Shown here: positions 23,149-33,801 of the stretch, in pieces
Position numbering within the stretch: the stretch's first letter is position 1
Layout of the letters: every line of letters starts with the position of its first letter
Assembly: GCA_029204225.1 (NCBI GenBank)
Contig: CM055099.1
Location: forward strand, 65,683,852-65,747,851
DNA from: Diphasiastrum complanatum
Lineage: Eukaryota > Streptophyta > Lycopodiopsida > Lycopodiales > Lycopodiaceae
Direction: 5' to 3'
DNA length: 64,000 bases
The notes under the pieces: model-generated
What the model saw: only the letters and a program-made list of their open reading frames with translations
Database searches by the model: none
Told to the model about the DNA's origin: nothing
Program-made: the position numbers and the translations under genes

Positions 23149-24637
23149 TGTCGTACTATACCAACAGGGTTAATATAGATTTTATAGTAAATAATGTTGT
23201 TCCCACAGAGGACAGCGTTAGAAAGTTATGTTTTTGGTACAATTATGGCAAGTGGTTTCAAGTGTTATTCTAGTTGCCGACAGACATTAAAAAATAACCA
23301 GTATTACTTATATTTGGGATGGGTAGTGTTAATAAATTTAGATCAACAATCTGGCCTCTATCGAATTGGATGAAGCACGTTCTACAAATGAGATGTTATC
23401 AGAGTAGTACAGCGGTACTACACTCTGGCTGATTAAGGTGTCAACAGAGAATTGAGAATTGTTCGATGTATTCGCGACTGTGCGGACAATTAATTAATCG
23501 TGTTCACGAACTATTCATTTCTAGACAGAAGTCCTTAACAACTAAAGTCCAACTTAATGGTTAAAGAACACGAAGAGTTTTAAAATACGTTAGAAACTTA
23601 TGTCAATGCCAATCAGGAAGACAGATCAGAGACTTAATCCTTCAGGCAGGGACTGTCATCACATATGTATACATACAGCTTTATTCAATGATCGTGAAAG
23701 ACTGTACCAAACATAGTTGTTATTCGAGTGCCGAAAAGAAAGTATTTGCGACAGACGAATAAGATAGTTTAAAGATAGTTTTTTAGAACATACTTTATGG
23801 AAACTCAGCAAACGATTGTAATGCACTAGAGCATTTGTTTGATCAGAGAGAAATTCATGAAATGCGTTAGAGATTGTTAGCAGACTCCAGATCACTCACA
23901 CTCAGCATTGCGGAGAACAGAGATAAGAGAGAATAACTCACAGAAATCTACAGGGCGAACAAACACACCTCTAAAACAACAGGTGCGTCGCTCCCGCAAA
24001 AGGGTCTAGTTAACGATTAGACTGAGAATACGTTCACTTATACCATAAGAGGTATGCTTAATTATGAGTTAAAGTTACTCTAGTTTATCATGTCTTTTCA
24101 TATCTAGTCGTTTCGTATGGACAACCTAGTAAAGGTTGTCCAAGACAATGTCTTTTCCTTTAAAAGGTCTTGCCCTTAATTACAAGGCAAGTACTTAGGA
24201 GATATATTCCCGAAAAATGACTTAGGCCTCTTCATGATTTATACTTATCCAGCTCATATCTTCATTTTCGAGTATATCATGCCATATTTATGTTGATATT
24301 TAATATTTACCATTTTCGTGGCATCACATATTCCCTTCCTCAAATGTGAAACGTCCTCGTGAACATATCATCTTTATTTCGAGGAGTATTCGAGAAACAT
24401 TCTTGTTCGTCAGATTTTCGTTGAGGCGAAAAGATATTTCTTCGTGTATTTCGTCCTTTAGATATTTCTTCATCTTAGAGAATATATGTCTTGCTGCTTC
24501 TTTTAATTGAATAGGTTGTTTTGAGTAGATGTTTGAATTGCTGATGAAAACTGGAATCAAACTTCAAAACATCTTTAAACTTCAAATTCAGCATCCCATA
24601 GAAACATCACCACGACAAAGATACGAATGAATTTTCA
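23149..24637 (-). repeat. Gypsy left LTR (3' LTR)
   Basis: 1,489 bp, TGTCGTACTATACC to GAATTTTCA. Relative to the 11.2-kb copy it lacks about 75 bp near 23,950. It contains a 78-codon minus ORF (24,324-24,560) conserved with 12,474-12,710. There is no obvious polypurine tract just inside, so the boundary rests on the point where the three copies diverge. Confidence 0.7.
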
Positions 24638-25807
24638 GGAATGATTCAGTTCTTCATATAACTTTTGAGCAAGCTCCAAGTTCTGTTGAGCTTCGATCAA
24701 GAGCAAGTCTTCTTTCGATTTGGTATAGTGGCCAACTGGTAAGTTGCCGAATTCTTCTAACTTAACCGGAAGTAATGTTCCATCGAACAACTCCTGGGTT
24801 AACTTGGTATCTTCATCTGAATCACTTCGTAGAATGATTTCTTTACAGTAGCGAGCTGAAAATCTAATAAAATTGTTTTTAACCTAACGGTTTTGAAAAA
24901 AAAATAATATCTTCATTGCAAAGATACCAAACTGCCAAAATGTATATGTACAAAATCGCTTATAACGAAATGACTTCCTTTTATCTTGCAAATTATGGCG
25001 AATCTCCGCAAATATTCTGCAAGGTTTCGCTCCCAATCCACATATAGACTGAATAATTCCGGATAAGCCATATTGATATTTATTAGCAGACTTGCATCAT
25101 CGAATGCACCTAAATCTACAACCGCTTGTGGTTTGTATAGCTGAAACTGCGACTTTTGCTTCCAAAAATGTCGCTTATTATCTTCATTTCGCAAAAATTG
25201 AAGTTCTTTGATACGAATATATTCGAGAGCATACATAGCCGAAGAGCCTATGTATAACTCTGCCGATCCAAAAGGTACAACCTGGAATTTACCCTGGATT
25301 ATGCCCTAGCAGAGACATCCTTTCTGCTCGATAGTGAGCAAGGCCAATAACCAAAGAAAGTCGTCCTTCTCCCATGGTCACTTCCAATCGTCGAAGGTGA
25401 TGCCTACTTCACCTGGTAGCATCATGTAATCCACACGCCATTGCAACTCAATATTGAAAGCATGTGGACACCATGTCCATAAGCGATCAGCAAATGCACG
25501 GAATCTGTCAGCGCATACCTTCGACTGATTTTGCTGCATTCGCTTTGGCTGAGTAGATGTAGTTGCAAAATCCTGAGTTTGCAACTCAGCAGCCAGCTTC
25601 TGATCTTCCATTTGTTGCTTTTGGGTTGACAGCTCCTGTTCGAACTGGTCAATCTTCGTGAGAGCCTCTAGGAATTTTGGATGGTCTGAGGCTCCGGTGC
25701 AGGCAGGCACAGCTTGGACTTGCTGTGTAAGTTCATCAATTCGCAGCAGGGCCTGCAGATAATCATTGTGCGCATTGGGCCCACTGCAAGATGGGGTGGC
25801 ATCACTG
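24638..25807 (-). pseudogene. Coiled-coil ORF downstream of Gypsy integrase, truncated copy
   Basis: Two frames: 25,378-25,842 (N-terminal part; S-S-D-A-T-P-S-C, then heptad-rich L-Q-A-L-L-R-I-D-E-L-T-Q-Q and I-D-Q-F-E-Q-E-L-S-T-Q-K, then W-R-V-D-Y-M-M-L-P-G) and 24,913-25,236 (Y-A-L-E-Y-I-R-I-K-E-L-Q-F ... Y-P-E-L-F-S-L-Y-V-D-W-E-R). It occupies the position after pol and before the 3' LTR. The homologue at 37.1-38.6 kb shows that the first ~75 codons are missing here, replaced by the end of integrase. I do not recognise a domain; a coiled coil followed by a Trp-rich globular part is what can be seen. Confidence 0.55.
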
Positions 25808-26857
25808 GAGAGCTCTCTGATCCCAATCCGTTGCATGTGCAATAGTAATTTTAGGCAGGATCTTACATAAGATTCTATTAGCTCTTTCTGTCAACCCGTT
25901 TGCTTTTGGATTATACGGTGTAGTTTTTCTGTGTTTGATCAGAAAATAGGTTGTCACCAACCGTATCATATCATTTAGAAAATGTGTTCCTCGGTCACTT
26001 ACTAATTCAAGTGGACAACCATATCTTGTGATTGTACTTTTGAATAAGAACGTCGTGACAGTTTTCGCATCGTTTCGTTTCGTCGCCTCTGCTTCAACAT
26101 TCTTGGTAGCATAATCCGTGGCAACTAGAATATAACGACATTTTGTATGTCGGGTAACAGGTTTTATTGGACCGACAAAGTCAATTCCCCACTTCTCGAA
26201 AGGTGCAAGAGGCAAGATTGGTGTCAACGGCCAATTCATTGCTTTTGTAGGCTTACCAGATCTCTGGCATGGACACATGAACGAATAAAATTTGATACAT
26301 CCTTGAACATTGTTGGCCACCAATACTTTGCAATCAATATTTTATTAACTGTATTCTTCAAAGCGAAATGTCCACCAACATCTTCTAAGTGTAAGGCTTT
26401 AACGACCTTTTTAATGTCTTCAGTTTCGAGACATCTTCGTAGTTGATGGTCAGCACCAAGCTTGTACAGAATATTGTTAATAATTGTATAAGGTTCTACC
26501 TTATATTGATAAACTGTCTTTTGCTCCAAATCGTAACCATCTGGATATATCTGATCCTTAAGATAAATAATAATATCAGAATATAATGAGTTTGTAGATG
26601 AAATCTTGAATAAACGTTCGTCTGAAAAATCATCATTGATAGGGTCTTCAATTTTTCTGGTGCTAAGTCGCGATAGATAATCAACATTCGTGTGATATTT
26701 TCCTTGACAAAGCTCTACTTGATAAGTAAATTCTTGCAAAAGTAGAACCCATCGAGCAATTCGTCCTGATAGATGTAGTTTATTTACAATATACTTAAGA
26801 GCATAATGATCCACATGAAAAATAAATGCATATCCCAGCGAATAATGTCAAAAAAAT
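25805..26857 (-). pseudogene. Gypsy integrase and end of RNase H
   Basis: Frame 26,236-26,814 starts with the end of RNase H (D-H-Y-A-L-K-Y-I-V-N-K-L ... Y-H-T-N-V-D-Y-L-S-R-L). It continues into the integrase zinc-binding HHCC region (A-L-H-L-E-D-V-G-G-H-F ... Y-W-W-P-T-M). A frameshift near 26,285 moves the C-P-C-Q-R-S-G-K-P-T part into frame 25,802-26,323. That frame holds the catalytic core: W-G-I-D-F-V-G-P-I, V-S-D-R-G-T-H-F and T-P-Y-N-P-K-A-N-G-L-T-E-R-A-N-R, so the D, D and E are all kept. The protein stops at W-D-Q-R-A-L, where the coiled-coil ORF has been joined, and the C-terminal integrase domain is lost. Confidence 0.85.
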
Positions 26858-27982
26858 TTAACACGGGAAAATCATGCCAAGTGCTTCCCTTTCTGTAGCC
26901 GAAGAATTCTTCTCTGCTGCACTGAGCTGTCGACTCGCATAGTAGATGGGATGATCCTTCTTCTGGTCATCCTTATGGCTTAGACAGACGTCAATAGCAA
27001 ATGCAGAAACATCCACATAACTGTGAAATAGAATAGCCCAGTTGGGTGGTCTCAGAATAGGAGCATTAATCAACCTTTGCTTAAGATCTTCGAATGCTTT
27101 CTGATGTTCATTCGTCCACAAGTATTCTACTTGTTTCTTTAGTAGATGTGTAAGAGAGGCAGCAATAGAAGTATGATTTTGAATAAGTCTCCTATAATAG
27201 CCAACATGTCCTAAGAAAGCTCTTAGTTCATGTAAATTGGTTGGTATCTTTATAAGCTCGACTTTATCTTTGTCGACTTCTATTCCTTTGTTAGATATTC
27301 TGTGTCTGAGCAATATTCCTTCTTTCATACCAAAAAGACATTTCTCTGGATGAAGAGATAAACAAGTATCTCGACAACGTTGCAATGTTAATTTCAGCTT
27401 CTGCAGGTGTGCCTTTACATCACTGTGTACACAGAAATCATCAATAAATATTTCGAGAAAAGTTCTCAAGAAGGCAGCGAAGATTAACATCATAATTTGC
27501 TGAAAAGTCACTGGAGCGTTACAAAGACCAAAGGGCATTTTGTTGTAGGCATAAGTGCCCCAATCCGTAGTGAATGTGGTTTTTGAACGATCCTCCTTTC
27601 GCACTCCAACCTGATTATATCCAGAAAAGCCGTCACAAAAACTGTGATGCTCTTGACCAGCAACCTGATCTAGGATGGAATCAGTGAAAGGCAGAGGATG
27701 ATGGTCCTTCCTTGTGGCAGCATTGAATTTGCGGAAATCCTGGCATATTCTTATTTTGCCAGTCTTTTTCTTTGGGACGACAACAATGGGTGAAACTCAT
27801 TCACTACTTAAGATGGGATAGATTATACCTGCCTTAAGGTGCTTGTTAAATTCGTCCTTAACCATGAGAGAGTACTTAGGATTGAGACGATACTGTCTCT
27901 GTCAAATAGGTATAGAATCTTCCTTAAAATCAATTTGGTGTTCTCCGAATTCTGCAGGTATACCCTTCAAATCGTCAAGCGA
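26858..27982 (-). pseudogene. Gypsy reverse transcriptase and RNase H
   Basis: From right to left: K-Y-S-L-M-V-K-D-E-F (about 27,870), P-I-V-V-V-P-K-K-K-T-G-K-I-R, D-G-F-S-G-Y-N-Q-V, then P-F-G-L-C-N-A-P-V-T-F-Q and the catalytic F-I-D-D box at 27,437-27,448. G-I-E-V-D-K and F-L-G-H-V-G-Y-Y-R-R follow, then RNase H (Y-V-D-V-S-A-F-A-I, Y-Y-A-S-R-Q-L, E-R-E-A-L). The open frame runs 26,858 to 27,796. Upstream stops are TGA at 27,797-27,799 (expected Trp) and another TGA near 27,902, and a frameshift separates it from the rest of RNase H at about 26,857. Both catalytic aspartates are intact. Confidence 0.88.
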
Positions 27983-29553
27983 TCAGGCAAAAACGTCTTG
28001 ATACTCCTTCAATAGTTCAGTGAATTCCACTAACTCCGATTCTCCAAGTGACTTTGAAACATGCACAAATCTGCCAGGTGCAAGTTCAATTAGTTCAGTA
28101 GAATCTGGTAAAATGATACCTTCTGTCATACTGGCCTTGGTATGGCCATGTATTTCACGCATGGTTGACTCCATAGATGTTTTCTTGTCGTCAACCTGGT
28201 TCTTGTTACCAAATTCGTATTTAGATTCGTCACTCGGATCGTTAGACTCTTTCGAGTTTGTGTCTGCAATGTTAATTTCTTCATACAAAACACCTGCTTC
28301 AACGTCGCAAGCATCGAAGAATTCTTCGTCATCAGCATTCTCATAACATTCAAAGTACTGCACTTCAATATCATATCCATTGGGAAAAATATTCAAGGCA
28401 TACGAATATTTTTCTAATATAAAGCTGGTGTCGGACAAAGGAGTTTCACCTTCATAATTGTCATGACTCCAAGTTATGACTTGTTTTGCTGGCTTACCTC
28501 GGTTATTGGTCTTACCAGTCTGAAATCTCAGCTCTCTGGATTTCCAATGTACACTTGTGTTTGATTGATAAAGCCAAGGTCGTCCAATCAGCACAGAATA
28601 GGATGACAAACCGATTGGTTTGATAACAATGGAATTCATTGTGAATGGCTTGGCTTGAATGTAGACAATGACATCCTTCAGTTCTCCAACAGGTTTTCGT
28701 CGTGTCGAATCGGTTAACTTGATGTTTCGCTGTGTCGGTTGAATGTCAGTCAGCCCCAGAGCATGAGCTGTGTCTTCTGTTATTATATTTACACTGGAAC
28801 CAGAGTCAATTGGCACTTTTTCGATCAGTCATCCCGAAATGGTAATATCAATCTCAGGTGCACCGAGATCACCTAAATCAATAGACAAAACACGAGCATC
28901 TGGCAGAGAAATCTTTTTGGCCACAGAAAGACCTTTCAGTTGCTTTTTGTAATAAGTGTTATCTGCCAACAACTGTTCAAAAGTAATGTTCGGACGAAGG
29001 GATCCAATATCAGTCACGATGTCATATTCTTTCATCTTTGATTTCGAGGTTGGTTTATCGATAACAGCACTAGACAATTTCATCTTCATGATTTCTTCGT
29101 CCTCTTCCTCGAAAGTGACCACCTTTCCTACAACAGCTGTTTGAAGTTCAACATTGATGATTTCCTTTGCTTCTACCGAGATATCTTTTGCAAATAACTT
29201 CGCAGCATTGCGGTCATAGTCAGGGTCATCTTTGAGATCTTCCTTAGTCGAAGATTTGTTCGTTGTTTTGCTAGAGGATTTATTCTTCGAGGATTTTCTG
29301 CACTTTGTCAAAGATTTTTGATCAGGTTTTGAGGAGCTTTTGCTTCTAGTTGTGACTTTGAATAATTTCTCCACGTCACTTGGCTAAGACTGATCTTCTG
29401 TCTTTGCCACTTTTCCCCCAATAACGTCAATTCTCTGCACAACAGCATCAGTCACAGCCTTCGCTTTCATGTCTGCAGCAGTTGGTGTTGCTACATAATG
29501 ATATTTGGGTCGCGACTTCTGCGGCTGAGGGCAATCAGGATACTTGTGGCCAG
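27983..29553 (-). pseudogene. Gypsy protease with flanking linker
   Basis: Frame 27,983-28,816 (277 codons) begins P-I-D-S-G-S-S-V-N-I-I, the aspartic protease active site (D-S-G at about 28,799-28,807). G-R-P-W-L follows, then a long acidic linker leading toward RT. Frame 28,829-29,374 upstream is a Lys/Ser-rich region followed by a globular part (I-S-L-P-D-A-R-V-L-S-I-D-L-G), and 29,384-29,566 holds the second half of a zinc knuckle at its start (H-K-Y-P-D-C-P-Q). The frames are separated by single stops: TGA at about 28,827, TAG at about 29,385 and TGA at about 27,984. Confidence 0.8.
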
Positions 29554-30380
29554 TGTTGAATTTCACATGTGTGGACTGTCCACAACATGTACTTGTAATC
29601 TCCTAAGGTGTGTAGATGCACCAAGATCAAGATTAGATTGAGATTCAAGATCTATCTTTGATTCTATGGCAAAAACGCACTACTACATGCATTCATTCAC
29701 TTCCAACTCTCACTCACACGTGTGGGAAGTGTTCCAAAAGTATTCTAAGTAAAAACAAGCTGCTCTCCTCTGGTAGAGAGAGAAAAACCATCATGAGCTC
29801 TCGGGTAGAGAGAGAAAACTAGAAATCCAATGACACTCAAAATCCACTCAATCTCAAAATCAATTAGATCCAAAGTGAGGAGTACAATGATACTAATAGA
29901 TTCATGAGCTACCACTATGCTTAACTATGACTGGATCACACTTTGCCACCTCTTAATCCTATTGGACCATTGATCCATGCACCTCTAAATTCTATTGGAC
30001 TATATTCAAGCACACCTCAAATTCCTATTGGACCACACATGGTTCCACCTCTAAATCCTATTGGACCTCTTAAACTTCATCAAACAAAAGCATTACACTT
30101 GTCTACACTCTAATTGGTACAAGTTTGGCCTCCTACTCTATTTTGGCTCAATAGTGGCATTACAAGTGGAAATGGATAATTTGCCATCTATGCCAAATTT
30201 GACCCTATCAACATCCTACACCTAAATGCTTGACTATGAAATTCTATGAGACCCCTATATCAAACATTTTGATTTACTTTACAATTCTCCACACGTGGGA
30301 ACATCCTCCACACATGTGAGATTCACTTACAAACTTCTATCATAAAAAATACCAAGCTAGATTTTTGCCAATTTCTCACA
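29554..30380 (-). repeat. Copia-1 left LTR (3' LTR)
   Basis: 827 bp, TGTTGAATTTC to TTTCTCACA. It contains two GGTAGAGAGAGAAA copies (29,772-29,818) and five C-C-T/T-C-T-ATTGGA-type repeats (29,955-30,066) that translate as P-L-N-P-I-G-P. The terminal CACACGTGTG palindrome of the other LTR is mutated here to CACATGTGTG. Confidence 0.92.
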
Positions 30381-30389
30381 CTCCTCCTC
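30381..30389 (-). other. Copia-1 polypurine tract
   Basis: CTCCTCCTC on the plus strand, i.e. GAGGAGGAG directly before the 3' LTR on the element strand, where plus-strand DNA synthesis starts. Copia-3 has the same tract with one change. Confidence 0.8.
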
Positions 30390-30506
30390 AAAAAATAGCT
30401 TGGAAAGGTACTAGATCACTTGAGAAGTTTGTAAATCTTTTTGAGTGGATCCTTTGGTATGCATAAGAAGTGAAGATCAGCCAAGGGATCCATCATAGCA
30501 GCACCC

Positions 30507-31538
30507 TCACCATATCCATGATAAGATCTCTTTGGTAGAGATCTCTTGGCAATGCCTTTGAAGAGTGCTCCACCAATATGCCACTATGATCATGGGCTTC
30601 CTCCATGCTTGATGATGATCTTTGCTTTGAAAGTTCCACTTGCATGATGGATGCACCATAAATAGAGAAATCTGAGGCTTCCAAGCCTCATTAGGATCAT
30701 GGAGATCAAGATCATAAGATGTGAAACAATGATGATTATCAAGATTATGCTTTCTAGCTTGACTAGTCCACATACAATGAACTATATCCATGATGGATCT
30801 AATCTTGATATCAAAGACTATCTTGATCTTTTTTAGGCTAGTTACTCTCTCAAGGATGTAAGTGTCCACTTTGGATGCTTCACTTAATCTTAAGAGGAGT
30901 TTACAATTTGCCTCAAAACATGTGAAAACATGATTTTCAAAAAAGTGAGTACCAAGCTCAATCTTGTTCTTACTAGAACCAAGAGCATACTTTTGACAAT
31001 ACAATATCTTGCTCTCAAAAAGTATTGGAAACACATCTAAGTCAATAATGACAAGAAACATGTCCATACCATAAGCATCATACAAAACTAGTATAGCTTT
31101 TCTTGAACTTTGAGATCCAAAAAATTCAATGAAGCAAGATAGCATTTCAAGCAAAGGAAGAGAAGCATATATGAATGTGTTGTAGTAGATACAACATAAA
31201 AGATGCCCCTCTTTGCCATGTAAGGTGATCCATAAAGACTTGGCCATGCATCTTGAAGATCTTCTTGAAATCATATGAAGAAGAAACTCCTCCTCACACA
31301 TTGGCCCCATCATAACTTGAATAGCTTCAGAAAAGATAACTTGTGATGCTTCTTGAGAAGCCTTGATCTCGGCCACTTCCAAGATTGAATCTTTATGCAA
31401 TGTGACATCTCTATTCACAATCACTTTTGAAATAGAGAGTGTAAAGACACTAAAGGCCTCCTTGATGGATGAGTATCCAATCATGATCCATGAGCTTGGA
31501 TCATCCTTCTTGTTTCCAAGGGAATATGTGCAAAGCAA
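30507..31538 (-). CDS. Copia-1 open region replacing RT/RNase H
   Basis: A 343-codon open frame. The first ~75 codons are the integrase C-terminal part (W-I-M-I-G-Y-S-S-I-K, V-N-R-D-V-T-L-H-K-D), aligning with Copia-3's I-M-V-G-Y-S-S-T-K and S-R-D-V-V-F-H-E-D. The remaining ~265 codons have no RT or RNase H motif. They contain F-F-E-N-H-V-F-T-C-F-E-A-N-C-K-L-L and S-E-A-S-K-V-D-T-Y-I, with a related sequence near the window's left edge (about 200-850, minus). Staying open for ~800 nt while unrelated to pol is unusual. It could be captured host sequence or an accessory ORF of the non-autonomous lineage. Whether it is translated is unknown. It overlaps the gag frame by 58 bp. Confidence 0.5.
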   Translation of the reverse strand: MLCTYSLGNKKDDPSSWIMIGYSSIKEAFSVFTLSISKVIVNRDVTLHKDSILEVAEIKASQEASQVIFSEAIQVMMGPMCEEEFLLHMISRRSSRCMAKSLWITLHGKEGHLLCCIYYNTFIYASLPLLEMLSCFIEFFGSQSSRKAILVLYDAYGMDMFLVIIDLDVFPILFESKILYCQKYALGSSKNKIELGTHFFENHVFTCFEANCKLLLRLSEASKVDTYILERVTSLKKIKIVFDIKIRSIMDIVHCMWTSQARKHNLDNHHCFTSYDLDLHDPNEAWKPQISLFMVHPSCKWNFQSKDHHQAWRKPMIIVAYWWSTLQRHCQEISTKEILSWIW

Positions 31539-33043
31539 GCACTACCAAGTTCACTAAGGTGATCAACCTTAGGCTTCATCTTGAATAAAACTTGATATGG
31601 TGCTATTCCTTCAAGAGCTCCAATACTCCTCAAGGCTTTGAATAATAAGGAATAATCATACACCATAATACTTGAAGAGAGAAGATATGTGCATCTTGTG
31701 TGATCATCCTCCTTTGAAATATTGGACATATAAGAAACATCAAGAGAGTTTGCACTCTCACTTGGATCCAATTTGTAGATGCCTTCAAATCTTGATCCAT
31801 ATGCAAGGATCTCACCATACTTCTTAATCACACAATTGTCATTATTGAAATTGACATCAAAGCCACTATCAAGAAGTTGGCCAACACTTAAGATGTTCTT
31901 TGTAAGCTTTGGGACAAAAAGAACATTGTTGAGAAAGAGATCTTTAGAAGATGCAAGCTTCAAGGGAATAATCCCTACTCCTTCAATATTGCACTCACGC
32001 TTACTTGCAAAGTATATAGTCTTCTTGACTCCATCATAAGTCATAATAGATGAAAAAGAGTGCTTGGAGCCACACATATGTGAAGATGCTCCACTATCAA
32101 TATACCATGAGTCATCCTTGTTGAAGGTGGAAGAGGAGAAGCTTGATGCCATAAGAGAGCCTTCTCCATCACTTGCAATATAGTCTTCTTTCTCATTGGT
32201 GATGTTGGCTTGATTGAGTTGATTCTTCTTCTTGAAGCAATTGGTGGCATAATGGCCTTTCTTGCCACAATAAAAGCACTTGATCTTCTTCTTCTTGAGA
32301 TTTGAAGTAGAAGCATGATAGGTATCCTCCTCCTCCTCTTCATCTTGGTCTTTAGCTTTGTCATTAGAGAAGTGATGGTGTTGCTTCTTACTCCTCTCTT
32401 TGTGCTTGGCAAATAGAACTTTGCCATCATCATGATTGAGTGATAGCTTGTCCGTCCTCAAGAGTTTGTACTCTTGTCTTGATTCTTCAGAAATAAGCAC
32501 ACTTTGAAGGGCCTCCAAACTTGGTAGCTCCTCCTTAATGGCATAGGATTGGACAAGGTTGTCATATTCATATCTCAAGCCATTGAGAATGACTTGGACT
32601 AGCTCACTTTGATTGATTGATTCACCAATACATGCAAGCTCCCTATGAATATCCTTGACTCTCAAAACATAATTAGATGCACTCTCATCACTCTTTTGAC
32701 TACTTTGGAATATTTGATTTCTAAGAGTGAGGAGCCTAGAGGTGTTCTTAGCCTCATAGATGGACTTGAGACAATCCCAAGATTCCTTGGATGTAGAACA
32801 ATCACCAATCTCCCTCAATATCTCATTAGAGACATTCATCTTAATGTAGTGGAGAGCCATCCTAGCCCTCTTATTGTATTTTTGTACTTCTTGAAGGACT
32901 TGAGGCTCCTCCTCAATCCCAAGTACAATGTCCATTACATCTTGGAGTATCAAGATGGACTCCATCCTCAACTTCCATATTGAATAATTGGAAGTAGACA
33001 ATCTCTCACTTGGTTGCAACAAGTATGAACTCATTGAAGTCAT
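31481..33043 (-). CDS. Copia-1 Gag-protease with integrase scraps
   Basis: 520 codons from M-T-S-M-S-S. Gag N-terminal domain (Y-S-I-W-K-L-R-M at residues about 20-27, A-R-M-A-L-H-Y-I, S-W-D-C-L), acidic and His-rich linker (about 215-245), zinc knuckle C-F-Y-C-G-K-K-G-H-Y-A-T-N-C (256-269), protease W-Y-I-D-S-G-A-S-S-H-M (313-323) and L-F-V-P-K-L-T-K-N-I-L-S. After Y-K-L-D-P the frame jumps into three short integrase pieces (around D-D-H-T-R-C-T-Y-L-L; K-A-L-R-S-I; P-K-V-D-H-L). The HHCC region and all three catalytic acidic residues are deleted. Gag and protease look intact, so particle formation and maturation may have been retained while integration and reverse transcription needed a helper. 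Confidence 0.88.
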   Translation of the reverse strand: MTSMSSYLLQPSERLSTSNYSIWKLRMESILILQDVMDIVLGIEEEPQVLQEVQKYNKRARMALHYIKMNVSNEILREIGDCSTSKESWDCLKSIYEAKNTSRLLTLRNQIFQSSQKSDESASNYVLRVKDIHRELACIGESINQSELVQVILNGLRYEYDNLVQSYAIKEELPSLEALQSVLISEESRQEYKLLRTDKLSLNHDDGKVLFAKHKERSKKQHHHFSNDKAKDQDEEEEEDTYHASTSNLKKKKIKCFYCGKKGHYATNCFKKKNQLNQANITNEKEDYIASDGEGSLMASSFSSSTFNKDDSWYIDSGASSHMCGSKHSFSSIMTYDGVKKTIYFASKRECNIEGVGIIPLKLASSKDLFLNNVLFVPKLTKNILSVGQLLDSGFDVNFNNDNCVIKKYGEILAYGSRFEGIYKLDPSESANSLDVSYMSNISKEDDHTRCTYLLSSSIMVYDYSLLFKALRSIGALEGIAPYQVLFKMKPKVDHLSELGSACFAHIPLETRRMIQAHGS

Positions 33044-33788
33044 GTAAAGTGGAGATAAATAAAAGTGATGAACAAAAAATGTTGCTTCTCTCTCACTATA
33101 GGATCCAATAACGGTGTGCTACCATCTCCTATGCAAGATCTTGCAACAAACTGTGAGATGATTCTCACTAGCTATCTCAATCTCTCCAAAACTAGATCTA
33201 CTTCACATCAAATGATGGAGTATGGGCAAAGTTAGGATCAAACACTCTTAGCACGTGTGAAATACACTAAGAAACCAAATTTGACTCAAATACAATGATA
33301 TTGCATTAAACAAAATGGCTAGGATCTCAAAACAGTGCCTAGATCACATATAGATGAGATTGGTAAGCATTCAACTGTGATTTTGGATCAACCAAGCAAT
33401 CTCTTGACCAAACCAAATGTGTCCACCCAGGTCTAGGTGCCCTACCTAACCCTCTTCAAAATCTTATAACTTTTGATTGGCTCAACCAAATGGAATGAAA
33501 CTAATTGCAACAGAAACTAGACAAAAATAGCTTCAAAACAAGCTATCAAGCCAGATAAATGGATCAAACATGAGAGAGAGCTTCCAAACTGAAATTGGAT
33601 GTTCCTCACACGTGTCTGAGCACCTGATTCCGTACAGTACTAGTTCAGACCCAATCATTGTCCTTTTGATCTCTTCTGATCCAAGATTGAACAAGATAGC
33701 TAGGAAAATGGGCCTTGACAACTTCTAGCTCAAGATTGATGAAATTTTTTTCACTTAGATGGATCAAAATGCATGGTAACCTTAGGTT
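33044..33788 (-). other. Copia-1 untranslated leader
   Basis: 745 bp between the gag start and the primer-binding site, closely similar to the Copia-3 leader (62,566-63,309). It has no supported ORF. Small frames such as 33,533-33,721 are conserved between the two elements only because the DNA is. Confidence 0.7.
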
Positions 33789-33801
33789 GGCTCTAATAAC
33801 A
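33789..33801 (-). other. Copia-1 primer-binding site, degenerate
   Basis: Element strand TGTTATTAGAGCC compared with TGGTATCAGAGCC in Copia-3: two mismatches in 13. It abuts the 5' LTR directly. The mismatches would weaken priming by initiator-Met tRNA. Confidence 0.75.

Noticed and set aside
31779-32983. Plus-strand ORFs opposite Copia-1 gag (and at 62,131-62,636 opposite Copia-3 gag)
   Set aside because: They are antisense shadows of gag, conserved between the two elements only because gag is.
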